Positions 1 through 11,930 of a stretch of 64,000 nucleotides of DNA are shown in pieces. The number at the start of each line of letters is the position of its first letter. The first letter of the stretch is position 1. The notes below the pieces were generated by a model. The model had not been told where the DNA came from. It searched no databases and saw only the letters and a list, made by a program, of their open reading frames with translations. Origin of the DNA: Tetrahymena elliotti 4EA. Its lineage: Eukaryota > Ciliophora > Oligohymenophorea > Hymenostomatida > Tetrahymenidae. The stretch is taken from contig JH720383.1 of NCBI GenBank assembly GCA_000231825.2, positions 1-64,000 of the forward strand. The letters are read 5' to 3'. Position numbers and translations under genes: made by a program.

Positions 1-28
1 CCCCAACCCCAACCCCAACCCCAACCCC
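1..28. repeat. Telomere, C4A2 repeats
   Basis: Four full CCCCAA units and a final CCCC open the window and then give way abruptly to AT-rich DNA. C4A2/G4T2 is the Tetrahymena-type telomere and marks this as the left end of a macronuclear chromosome. Natural tracts are longer than 28 bases, so the tract is probably trimmed by assembly. The first stop codon lies only about 185 bases inward. Confidence 0.97.
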
Positions 29-213
29 TAAAAATAAATAATTTGATATTTAAATAATTGTAATTATGAAAATGATTATTATAATAGATAAAAACAAAAG
101 AAATAGAATTAATCAGAAATTTTAAATAGAAAATCCTACAAGGAATAAATTGAGAGAAGAAAATTGAAAGAGTAAAAATAGTTTATGATTACAAAATATA
201 TATAATAAATAGT

Positions 214-897
214 TCATAGTTTAGTGAATACATAAACCCAGAATTGCAATTCTTTTAATCCTGGATATGTTTTGAATCCTTAAGTTTAATCTTTGAGAGG
301 AGCAAGTGAATATTCCATTTAGTCTAAAGCTATTTTTTCAACAGCAAACTCCTTAAAGTCTTCAACGTACTAGAGGAAAACTTCTCCTTTAAATCTTTAA
401 GAAGGAATTATTATATAGGCTTTTCCTCCTTGATTAAGGGTTTTACTTATTAAAAGATAAAGCTCTTTTAAAGGAGCACCAGAATAAATTATATCTGAGC
501 CAATAATAACATCATACTTTTTATCAAATTTACTAAATTCAAACCAATTAAGGTAGAATACATCATACCTTTGTTTGTTTATACTATTTTTTTCTGAATT
601 TTTCTTAACATTTGCAAGAACATCTAAATTATAGTCTGTCATATCTACTCTTTTGCAATTTGTATATTTTAGTGCTGCTAATCCTCCAATACCTACACCA
701 GTTCCAAGTTCCAAGATGTTTTTGTTACTGAATTACTAGGAATTAAAAACAATATATCTTGCTAGGATGATTCCAGCTTCCCAAATATGTAAGCCATCTA
801 ACCCATGAGGGAAAATTAACAACTCGTTTAACTTCAATTGTTTTTTATTTTTTTCATCTAAAATGATCTCTGTTTCTATTGGTTTAATCCCTATCAT
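214..897 (-). CDS. METTL21/METTL23-type protein methyltransferase
   Basis: Single exon of 227 residues, opened by the ATG at 897-895 and closed by TGA at 216-214, with several in-frame TAA/TAG glutamine codons. The SAM-binding motif I reads ELGTGVGIGG at about residue 63. It is followed by an acidic strand end (DMTDYN) and by the DVIIGSDIIYSG segment, the ASDVVY-like motif of the class I family that includes METTL21, METTL23 and EEF2KMT. Upstream lies the HIWEAGIILARY helix typical of that family. Known members methylate lysine (some other side chains) on chaperones and translation factors. The substrate here cannot be read from the sequence. It is the telomere-proximal gene. Confidence 0.82.
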
Positions 898-1156
898 TAT
901 TGTATAATATTCTTTAATACAATTTTCTGAATAATACCAAATCTGGTTATATTTAATATTTTTTTAAAAATTTAATAATTTATAAAGACAAAATAAATTT
1001 GATTTTAATCCATTGATAAAAATTGAATTTATTATTTATTCATAAAGATCTAAAAGAATTGATTAAAAACATAATATATTCTTAAAAGAAACAAATAAAT
1101 TATTTAGATTCAATAAATTAATAATTCACAGAATTAAATATTTTTCAACAAAGAAA

Positions 1157-1462
1157 ATGAGTAAGCAGATCTAAGTTGTCTAAAAATTTTACTAATTACT
1201 ATCAAATTCTCTCCCTAAAGGAATAAACAATTTATACGTTGAAGATTTTGAAACTGTTAAACCTTACAATTTTGAAAAAATAAATGAATAATTTCTACAT
1301 GAATATGAATTATACTTGAATACATTGAAGAAGTAAGATGAGTTTTTACACCTCTATCGCATTGGAATTAAAAGAGATGAAAAGGAACTTATAGAAAATA
1401 TTGCACATAAAGTTGGTTTACAACTCCCAATATTAAGATTGAATGGCCTTAAAAAAAATTGA
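1157..1462 (+). CDS. Small orphan protein, 101 residues
   Basis: Open from ATG to TGA with five reassigned glutamine codons and no intron. The composition is balanced and charged, with a helical middle (QFLHEYELYLNTLKKQDEF) rather than the F/I/N-rich text that random AT-rich DNA gives, so I think it is a real gene. No signal peptide or membrane segment is visible. I do not recognise a family. It is divergent from the methyltransferase gene, with about 260 bases between the two start codons, which could serve as a shared promoter. Confidence 0.55.
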
Positions 1463-2285
1463 AATAATAAATATGTTTCTAATTGGAAATAGTCTTATTC
1501 TTATTAAAATCTTTGTCTTCAAGTTATGTTTTAAAATCCAAACCAAAAATTTCTAGAAAAATTAAATGATATTTTTAACAATAATATGTATCAAAAGTAT
1601 CAAATTATTCCTTTCAAGCTTAAAATTATTTTTAAATTCATCTCATTCATAAATTATTTTAATATCAATCAAAACTGAAAATTAAATAAAAATAAAAATG
1701 ATTGTGAATTTTATTTCCATTTTTTAACACATGAAATTTATATAATTACTGCTATTCTAAAAAATTTGTTATTTATAAAATCGTTAACCTGAGCAAAGTT
1801 AGAAAATACAACATCATAAAAATATGATTCAACTATTTTTATTTCATAATTTAATCATTATTATCAATACATATTTAAAAATTATTATATTAAATGATTA
1901 ATTTAAATGTTCAAATTAAACAAAATGATAGAACTTCTAATATTATTGTGAATAAAATTTTATGTTTATTGAGTATACACATAGCAATATCAATAAACTA
2001 AATGTTAAATTTATATAAATTTTGCATGAATAAAAAGAAATAATGAAAATTTTTGGAAAATGACAATTTTTATTGTGAAATAATGACTTTTTAAGTATTT
2101 AAAGAAAAATAAATTTGAAAGAAATATTAAAGGGAATTTAAATGAAATTTACATGAATACAAAATCATATAAATATATAATTAATATAAAATACTTCTTA
2201 TACAATTAAAACTGATTCAATTATAATTATTTTTATATAAAATTTGGAAAAAAATGTTTATTTAGCCTTTTAAATACAATATCTA
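1463..2285. other. AT-rich intergenic DNA
   Basis: Downstream of the small orphan gene and of the next minus-strand gene (convergent 3' ends). Extremely AT-rich, no coding text, no repeats that I can see. Confidence 0.6.
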
Positions 2286-5200
2286 TCAATCACTAAAATA
2301 TCCTTAGTTTTAGCATTATTTTATGTCATCCAATTAGTTCTAAGAAAAAATTATTTTATTATTTGATAGTGTAATAAAGGCAACGCTTATGGAAAAAAAC
2401 TGGAAAATTTTAGAAATGATTTATTATTATTGATGTTATTAATATTTTAGGTATTCCACGCTGAGGTTTATTCTTCTTTAGTTATTTTTTATTTACACAA
2501 ATTATTTATACTCATCATAGGTTTTTTCAAAATTTAGAGTTATTTTGGCTAGTGATAGGAAGTGTATTGTATAAATTACTGATTTAGAAATTATTATTAG
2601 CAATATACTCATTTTAAATCACTTCAAAATCATCGTTTATGTTGAGATTTTGAATTACTAAACTGCTGTTTATTGTTCTTATATGTGATTAAGCAGTTGG
2701 GATATCTTCTAAGATTGAGTTAGAAACAAAATCGCTTCTTTCCTCTGAGTTAACTATAGGAGATAAGTTGTTGTTGTTTTTATTAGTTTATAAGCAAGTG
2801 CTACTTTTTTGGGGAGAGTAATTATTGTTCTAACTGATTTACAATTAATTCATGCTTTAGATTGGACTTTATACATTATACTATTGATATGACTTAGTTG
2901 AGTTTTATGCTTGAAGTTAGGATAAATTTTACAACTACTATTGATTCTCAATATGTTGTTGAATTTACTATAGTTAATTTTGAACATAATTTTATTGATT
3001 TTAATTAGATTGCTAATTATTTTTATTCTAACTATTTAAATGATTACTATTTTACTGTTCATTTCCTTATGCATAGCTTTATTGTTGCTGTTATTGAGAG
3101 AAATTATGTACTGCAGATTAGAAATGAAGAGGAGAAGAATAGGTTCCTCCATTGTTGTTAGTATTAGTATTTTAACTCAACTATCTTGGTGTGTCTTGAG
3201 ATGAGATATTATGAGTAGATTAGAAGACTTGAGTTTATGGCTTTTGTGATAATGTGCTCTCTTATGAGTGAGTTGATAATTTAATTTAAATTTTCATCTA
3301 ATCAACTTAATTTCTTAAAGAATTAATCTGTTCATTGAGCTATTCTAATTCTTATTATTTTTTATTGCAAATATTTTTATAATGCTTCTTTTCTTTCTCC
3401 AAGGTTTCATTTTTCATTGTGAGAACTTAATTTTAATTTTTTAAGTTAATGTTTTCCATCTTTAAAAGAGATATTTCAGACTATTTTTAAATAGAAAAAA
3501 ATATTAAAAAGTTATCCATTATTTATATTTTATAAATTACTTCTTAAGATGAATGGAGATTATTCATTAATTGTTAGCCTTCTGCTTTCTTTTTTGGTTT
3601 TTTTAAGTTTACAATAGAGCCAGCTAAGCTATTTGTATTATGTTGAGAATGCTATTTCTTACCAGAGTTTAGCACAGTATCTTAGTCCTTTGTAAAGTAA
3701 TGTGATACTTGTTTCTCTTCAATATTCGTGCTCTGAGCTAGATCACTTTTTACTTAGAATGAGCTCTGTAAACTTCCATTACCAGTAGAAGCTTATTGCT
3801 TTGTCTTATTTTGTTAGGCAGCAAATTGTTATAAATTCTATTAGAAACTTTTAATCTTAGAAACTGATTAAGTTTAAGTAAAGATATTTTCAAATGATTT
3901 GCTATTCTAAATATCAGGAGAGTTTAAAATGGGCTTTCTTTCACTATTTTACTATCTATACATAGGAGATTATATAATAGCTGCTTCTTTAATTACCTTA
4001 CGAGGTGATACAGATTTTTTTTAATTAAAAAAATCATTTAACTATTAAGAGCTCATATGTTTTTAATTCAAATCACCTGACCCAATAGATTTATTATTGT
4101 AGTTATTATCTTTCTCTTTAAATAAAAGAAAATTAAATTTAATGTTTCTGATATATTCTTAAAATTAAAAATTGTATTTTTTCATTAAAACCCAAAATAA
4201 GAAAATGTTAACTTCCAATTAACCTTTTTTTATTTTATAGTAGAAAAAGAAAAAAATATTAAAGTTTTACCTGTTTCGTTCTTTAGGTATTCTTGTAAAT
4301 TTTTGGGTTTTGATTGATTTTACTGCATTTACATAGAGGCTAATTGATCTAAATTGTTGGCAGAGTCTAATGTTTACTGTGATGCAGTTGAAATAATTTA
4401 ATTAGCAAATTTTTTAGCAGAATTTTTTTAGTTGATTTAGACAGTGAAATCCTCAACTTCATTTGTTGGAAAAAGATTATTTTAAGTGTAACTTTGCTAA
4501 ATAATGTCTTAGGATTATTTGTTTTTTTTCGTAAATTATGAAAAGAAATATTTGTTATTTTCTTTTTCTCCCATTTGCTAATCTCCTCCATTACCTTAAA
4601 ATGAATCCAAAGTATCTTTATTTTCAGTAAGGTATCTATCAGTATCATTTCTAAAAAGGTTTTAGTGACTGGGAGCAGTTCTCATAGTATTATTTTATTC
4701 AAGCATGATCTTAAATTTGTTAACATTTAATTAGGTAGCAGTACCAGTATTATAATTACCAACGGTAAATGTTTTCTGATTCTACATACTCAATAGCTAG
4801 CCTAATTTAAATTAAATTCAAAATGAATAAATTTCACTTACTTTATTTATTAATAAATGGAATTCTTCCACCATTCAATATTTTTTTAATTTTATTTATT
4901 ATTTTTGATTAAAAATTTTCTTTACCTTCATTCATCTTCTTTTAAAGAATTTTTGATTCGTAATTTGTTTTTTAAAAGAATAAACCACTTCCACCGTTAG
5001 TGCCAGGTGCTATTTTAAATTAAAAACATTAGCTTATGCTTGAATATTTTTTCAATTTTTTAAAGCGCCAATCAGACCCAAATTATAGTTTAAAAATTTT
5101 AAATGAATAATTTAAGGCTAAATTTTTGTAATAAAATAATTTACAATTGAAACCATTCTCATTATTGAGTTATTTAGAACTATTTGAGTTAGATTTTTGA

Positions 5201-5794
5201 TTGCTAAAAGAATTGCGCAAAAGTTCATGCTTGTCTCCGCTTTATTGCAAATTCAAAATAGCAGTTTAAAGACTCTAAACAGGCTGCTTTTCTAAATGTA
5301 TTTATTGCTAGCTAGTAGTTAAGCTGTTATAAGATGAACGCACATCTTAAGAATTCTTTCTTGAAGTATTTCTCTATCTTGAATCATTATAATAGCGTGA
5401 TGTATCTTCTTTAGTAGAAGGGATTTCATTTTTAGTATTACTTTATCTTCTTGATACGAACAAACTCCCATTACTGTTGGAGCTTATTACTTTGTGGTTT
5501 GTAAAATAGCTTCCAAACATCTACTCTTACTATATTATGAAAACTGATTATCCCTGTGTTGATTATGTTTTTGCTCTGGTCTATTAAGCGATACTTACTT
5601 GTTTGCTGATTTAATTAATGTTAAAAGAATGATTTGTATGTATGAAGTATAAGCCCTAAAGTATTTAATTAGCTTTTGTCTGTTTAATTTTTAATTATAA
5701 AATTATTATAGTTTGTCTTTCAAATTTTTAATTCACTTATCTTGTCTTAATTAATTAATTTACTAATTAGCTTGAAGCTTTTATAATCCTTCAT
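2286..5794 (-). CDS. Q/N-rich coiled-coil protein, multi-exon
   Basis: The minus strand reads as a low-complexity protein rich in Gln, Asn and Ser, with at least four likely introns. One runs from about 4846 to 4802, another has its donor near 4270 and its acceptor near 4121, and others lie near 5140-4990, 3550-3480 and 2350. The last exon ends ...DIKQCQNQGYFSD and TGA at 2288-2286. Around 3480-3300 there is a clear coiled coil (LKNQNQVLTMKNETLEKEKK and QQELEQLNEQINSL). Around 4090-3950 there are Ser-Pro sites of the kind proline-directed kinases use (VSPRK, IQSPMY, LNSPD). The 5' end is uncertain: the ATG at 5794 fits only if a further intron is spliced, and the ATG at 5520 is an alternative. 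No named family. Confidence 0.6.
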
Positions 5795-6933
5795 CCAATT
5801 ATTATATAGATTGAAGTTTTTAATATGATGGCACTTCTTTGTTCTATATCTACTTTTAACAAACCAAGCAAAATTCCATATATCCATCACCAAATTTTAT
5901 GTTTTTTGCTTGAAAAGTTTTCCATAAATAATTAAATAGATAAAATGATCAAATATTCTTTATAAAATTTCAAATTTATAACTCAAAGTTATACTATTGG
6001 TCCTAAATTCTTAGCTTTTTTCCTTTCATTTATTTTTTACTTTTTCTTTAATTAATCAATATCTTTTTTAATCATAAATTTTTATTTTACTCAACATCAT
6101 TAATTATTGAAAGCAATATTTTTTTCTTTTAAATTCAAATAATATTTAGCATGTATTTAAGTTCTCAAAGTCTATTTATATATTTTTCATTCAATTATCA
6201 AAAAAAATTCTACCTCAATTTTTTTCACCATAAAAATAATTTGATATAGTATTTGATGAACTCATTTTCAAAATTTCTTTCCTTAACTTAATTTAAACAA
6301 TTTCTTTTATCTCCTCTAAGCAATAAAATAATATGAAGTAAATTTCTAAAATTTTTAATCAAATATTATTTTGTTAAAGCCAATAGTAGATTTATTAATT
6401 TAAAGTAAAATAATAAGAACACAAATTTTTTTTTAATTTTCGAAGATTTACTGTCATAATTTTTTTAAAAGTATTTGAATTTTTAAGATTAATTTTTAAA
6501 AAAATTTATTTTGATATTTTTAAAATGAATTTTAATAGAAATAATTGAGATTGAGAAAAAAATAAATAGAAATAATTTAATAATTTTAAAAAAATCTCAC
6601 GTAACAAATATTAGAATAATTAAGTTAAATAAAAAGTAATATGTTATAATGTATATAAAGTATACTTAATTATAATTTCTTCTTCTTTTTATATTAGTTT
6701 CTTTAACTTAGTAAATAATCTAATAATCTCTTAATTTAAAATTTTCAAATTAAGCAAAAAATTTAATATAAATTATCTATATCAAACAAATTTAGCAAGA
6801 AATGTGAACTCAAATGCATTAAAATTGTATAATGTTTTTTGAGAGAAAAATGCTAATTTGATGAAATAAATAAATATTTATTTGGTGGAATAAAAAAATC
6901 TTAATTTTTAAATAAAAATAGATTTGATACATT
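5795..6933. other. AT-rich intergenic DNA
   Basis: Between the 5' end of the Q/N-rich gene and the 3' end of the next minus-strand gene. No coding text, only long A- and T-runs. Confidence 0.55.
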
Positions 6934-8349
6934 TCACCAAATTACATTTCTGAAAGGATTGTTGTTTGTATAATTTGTTTCGTTTAAGTTACAAATAGTC
7001 TTTTCTATCTCTGAACATACATACCTATTTTCTTGTGATATTAAGTTAAATTTACCAAGCTTTCCTTCCATGAAATCGTATTTTTCTTTGTTGTAAGTGA
7101 CAGGCATAGTATGGTGAGATAATATGTTAAATAAGGTAGCTTTTCTTTCAAAATTTGGATAGTGTTTAGCTACCATACGAGTTGTAAGGTATTCAACCTC
7201 TTCTCTTTCGTACTTAATTTTTTCTTACAGGTTATTGATTTCTTATTTAGACTAATTAAGATAGGCTTCAAAAACTTCTCTATTTAGAATACTCAACTCT
7301 AATAATAAACTTTTAATCAAACCTCTCTAGACAAATGTAGATGAACGAAATTCAGAACCGTTTATGACTGAGACTAAGGCCTTATCAAGGACTACATGAT
7401 CTTAGATAACTTCTTTATTTTCGTGTACTAAGAATATGTTTTAGATGTACTAAGATTTTGATTCTAGGAGCTTACTAAAGTGATTAAAAAATTAAACCTT
7501 ACTCTTTAGTTTTTTTTGCATCTATTACATGCCTACCTAAATTTGTTTACATATATTTGTAAATGGTGTTTTTTTAAGATTTTACTCGCTGCTCATAGAA
7601 GTAATTTAGTTTGTCTAACTTACTATTGAAGTAGTAGATGTTTATCTATTAAAAACTTTAGATTATTAATTTTACTATTTTAAATTTTTTGAGCGAGGAG
7701 ATTATATACTTACTTAGCTTGGTTATATTAATTGAGAAGAGTAGTTTGTTGATTAAAACTTGATTAGTTAGTTATTACTTTCTCCTTACTAATAAAAAGG
7801 GGCAGCTTAAGAATAATTTTGCTTTTGTTGAGAAATTTTAGACCTGGAGTTAGATCTCCTTGAAGTAAATAGCCCACTACTTAACTTTGGAGACATTAAA
7901 GGGGACTCTTAAGGATTAACAGATTAACTTGGCTTCAGTTTTAGTTTATCTTATTCAATCATTTAAAAGAATTTAATATCTTTCTTATTCCTCTAAGATA
8001 GCTATTTAGAAAAATCTAATTTCTTCATCTAAGGTGATTTTTGGAATGTAGGTTTTTGAGATACATCATTTTATTCATTTTTATCTGTGAAATATGTTGT
8101 CTAAGTAGCTCTTAAGCATGCAGATAAATTGGAGTTTATAGAATTCTTTTTGGACTGATCAAAAATAATTTTTTTTGAATTTTAATTTAATGGTGAAAGT
8201 AGGTTATTTTCTGCAGATGCTTATTAAAATTTTTGTCTATTAGATAATAAGGCGCTTGAAGAAAATTGAGCATCTTACTATGTATTTGAGATTATAATTT
8301 CTAGAGGAGAAAATCCACTATTCTTAAACTACTTTGACTACTTCTACAT
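6934..8349 (-). CDS. Paralogue array member 1 (471 residues)
   Basis: Single exon, exactly 472 codons with the TGA. The ATG at 8349 is preceded in frame by a TGA, which fixes the start. Residues 1 to about 265 are disordered and rich in Ser, Gln, Asn and Pro, with Ser-Pro sites (LMSPK, IQSPRS). The remainder is a folded-looking, helical part with a coiled coil (INNLQEKIKYEREEVEYLTT). Near the C-terminus it has KLGKFNLI, then a charged helix, then TNNNPF and a short end. The next gene upstream repeats this pattern (RLGYFHII ... MNPF), and the helical block before it resembles both neighbours. I infer a tandem family. Function unknown. Confidence 0.75.
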
Positions 8350-8861
8350 AATATTTGTTATTAATATTCTTTTTTTGATGCTTCAGTATAGTAATTTACA
8401 GTCTTATTTAGTATTCTAATAAAAAAATCAGTCACTAATTTATTAAAGTACTAATTCATCTATTTTTAATTTAATATTAATTAACATAAAGGTTTAAAAT
8501 TGTCTAAATTCATGGTAAAATTTGATTACTTATTTCAGAGTAAATTAAATTCACTCTTATATCTATCTATAATATAAAAAAATTACTGCATCATAATTTT
8601 TTTGTCTTAAGATAATTTATAGAATATTTTGATCTCCGAATCAAATACAACCAAGTATTATTATAATTTTATATTTTAGTTTACTCTTTTAATTCCATAA
8701 AAAATTAAAATAATTAAAGTACAAATACCATAAATTTTATAAAAGAGCATCATTGGATTCTAAAGATAAAATAAAATAATATTTAAATTAATAATAATAA
8801 ATTTTGTGAAGTGTTAATTAAATGGGTTTGAATTAAAGAGAAATCATAGCAAATAATATCT
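8350..8861. other. Intergenic spacer inside the paralogue array
   Basis: About 510 bases of AT-rich DNA between array members 1 and 2. Nothing coding is visible. Confidence 0.55.
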
Positions 8862-11270
8862 TCAAATATCTTAAATTTCTTATTTTAATTACTTTTATAG
8901 CTATTATTCATCATAATCTTGAAATGGATTCATCTAACTTTTATTAGTTGTTTGATTTTAAACTTAAGTGTAGATATTATCAAGCTCATTGTTGATTATA
9001 ACATTTTATCTATCAATAATATGAAAATAGCCTAACCTATTTTCTGAATTCAAGAATGTTTATGCAAATGTATTTTGGTTCTTTTGTTTTGAGTGGAACA
9101 TATAATTATCTACACATTAGTAATTATGCTTGTTTTTCAGAAGTTATTTATCAACATTTGGTATTTATCCACGAGTTTTGGCTATTTTCTCTTCTATTTT
9201 TTCTTCTAAGTTTTAAACTTTTTCATGCTCTTCTATGATACTTTTAGTTATTAGTGTAAACCTATCTTGGAATTTTTTTTAGATAAACTCCATAAGTCTT
9301 TCATTTAAAAAAACAATGTCAATTTTTATCTTATTATCTAGCATTTCATCAAACGTTTCTGTTTTATTTTCAATGTATCCCATATTTGTTCTATTTGTCA
9401 AAAATCTTGTTACAAAAGGTAAGTCTATCTTATCTCTCAAGAGTATTTTTTTATTTTTAAAAAGCATTTTAACCAAGTAAGGGATATGGTATACCAGTTA
9501 ATAGATAGTTTAACTAACTTTTTTGATGTTTTCATATTCTTGGGTCATATCATTTATATAAATTACTAGTCTTTTCAGGGCTTATCTGCTTTCAAAACTT
9601 AATTTTTAGATAATTTAATTTTAAGCTCTCTTTCTTAATTCCAGTAGATTATTTTTAAAAGTCAATGCAACATAGTTTGAAAAAATATTAGATGATCTCA
9701 AATTAGTTAAATTTTTTTTAGAGTGATCCAAAGGCTAAATAGGATCATCTTAACTCTCTTTATTTTCATTTTCTTATATGGAAACAGCAGCTACTGCTGG
9801 AGTTTAAGAATATAATAAATTAAAATTTTTGATGGGAGATTTTTAAATACTTTGCAATTAGTCATGAGTATGAGTCATATATCCTTTTTGTAAGATAATT
9901 TTTTTAGGTTAATAGAATTATTAGTATGATTGTATTGAATTATCATAAGGAGTTTCTGAATCAAACTGATTTTTTATCTTTTCATTAGTGAGAGTTAAAT
10001 TTTTTATTAATGGGATTTTTTTAGTTGTACTGGTATTATCTTATTGCTAATTTTATTCAATAGACTGGGTATGAAAAGAACTTTTGTGAAATGAACTCAA
10101 GCTCTTTTGGACATATAAACTTTTTTCTGATCTTATATTTCTATTCTACTTATATTTGTGAGACTAAGGAGACATTGTTTGAAATTTTTGATAATTTTTT
10201 ATTTAATAACTATTCTCTCTCTAATTGTAACTGCTTTTTTATGTCTTTTCATTTTCAATTTGAGCAAACCTCAAATTAATAAGATCTAATTTTTTAGAAA
10301 GTGGGCTTTTAGATGCTGAAAGAGGGGTTTATTCTTATGACTAATCTTCTACATAATTATCATATGAAATAGGTTCATTTGGTTATTAAATAGGTTATTT
10401 TATGTGCATTCTATTTATCATTGTTTAAAGTGTTGTTTGTTTTTGCAAAATTGGTTAATAAATATCTCCAATTATTGTGTCTTAAAATTACTCTTAATTT
10501 TTACTATTATTTTTCATTCCTTTCTCTTAATCTTTTATGTTATCCTAATAAAGATTCGGTTAATTAATTTAATCTTAATCAAACATCCTTAATTTGCGCA
10601 TTTATTAATGGAGAGAAGTGTTTTACAAGAATCTATTCTTCTCTTGCAAGCTAGTTATAAGAGTACTCTTTCTTTTCAATGTATTATCTATAGTCTTTTT
10701 TGAACTAATTTATTCATAATTTAGAGATATTCTATTTATTTTATTTAGATGAGATTAATCTAAATTCTACTTAGTTTAAGGAGATAATGACTCATTAGTA
10801 TTGAAATTTTTAAATCTCTCTTATTTTGATTCTTGCTTTGTGCTGTTATTTAAGTAAAAGCTAACCATTTTTGGATCATGAAAAGAGTTATTTGTTTTTT
10901 ATTTTCTGCTAGTAAAAAAAAGCAGTTTGTTGTTCTTCATAAATTTTTCAACATCTTAAGAAGATTCGTTTTAATATGCATTAGAAGAAGTTAGAAATGT
11001 TTCAAAATTATTTGTGTGAGCTACCTTATTCTCTCTTACTTCTGTTTTATTTTGTAATTTTTCTCTATTTAAAAATATAGATCTCAAAGAATTACTCTTT
11101 GGAGATATTTTAGGAATTATATGAGTAATTTTGTTGAAGAATCTATCGCTTTTGAAGCTTGAAGAAGCATGACTTTCTTTGCTAAAATAAATATTTTAAA
11201 TATCTCTTTAACTTGGTTGCTTAAAGCAAGAAGACTTTTTATATTTTTCAGGTGAATCTGATGAAAGCAT
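8862..11270 (-). CDS. Paralogue array member 2 (about 802 residues)
   Basis: Reads as one exon from the ATG at 11270 (MLSSDSPEKY) to the TGA at 8864-8862; 803 codons, in frame end to end. The frame stays open upstream to about 11519, so a longer N-terminus is possible. The N-terminal two thirds are disordered and rich in Ser/Asn/Lys. The C-terminal third is helical. It contains SQTIYQLVYHIPYLVKML, then ILLRDKIDLPF, and a coiled coil (HEKVQNLEEKIEEKIAK). It then has RLGYFHII, an Asn-rich stretch and NPFQDYDEQQLQKQLKQ before the stop. The order and spacing of these blocks match array members 1 and 3. No family name can be given and no catalytic motif is visible. Confidence 0.72.
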
Positions 11271-11930
11271 CTGATTTATTTTATACTCCTATCTGTCTCT
11301 ATAAAAAAATATTTTATTTTTTATTCTTTTGTATATTAGAACTAAATTATTATCTCTACTTAGATAGTTAGTATTGTATCTTAACAAAATTAAATAAGTA
11401 GTTTTATTTATTTATTCAGTTTTCAATATATTTGGATTTCTTTAATTATCTTACTAAACTAGTAATGAACCAAAATTTAATAATGGAATGAGTAGGAATT
11501 TTATTATTTAATTTAACATCAGTAAAAAACAAGGTTCTAAGAAAACTTTTTCAAATAAAAAATTAATAAGATGAGGTGAATTTAATATATTTTGTTTAAT
11601 AATGTTACTAAAGCTAGGCATAAATAACTTAAAGCTTAAAGAAATGAATATATTTTGTCAACATAAAATACATACAAATACTTATTTTTTTATAGAGAAA
11701 TTATTCAAATTAAAGAAAAATTTAAAAAAATGAGTATTTGATGAGAGTATTTATTATTTTTAACTAAAATTAGTTAAATTTTTTTTATTTCTTTTGAGGT
11801 ATCTTAAAACATTCTAACCCACTGCTATTTAATTTTTTAATAAATTCCTTGATTAAATGAAAAGGATGTTGTGTTTTCTTTAAATTTTTTTAAGGAGGTA
11901 ATTTTTAGCTATCTAAAAGAACAAAAATTT
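11271..11930. other. Intergenic spacer with a copy of the next gene's 3' end
   Basis: Most of this spacer is plain AT-rich DNA. Between about 11780 and 11865 it carries a diverged direct copy of roughly 85-100 bases from the end of array member 3 (about 11934-12030). Read in the matching frame, both copies give the pattern IY..(L/I)KQQ.V.M....SKEI. The copy could be a leftover of a local duplication, or an extra exon of array member 3 if an intron at 11958-11913 is removed. Confidence 0.5.

Noticed and set aside
9056..10592. Several plus-strand frames of 60-65 codons opposite array member 2
   Set aside because: They are hydrophobic antisense shadows of Lys/Asn/Glu codons in the minus-strand gene.
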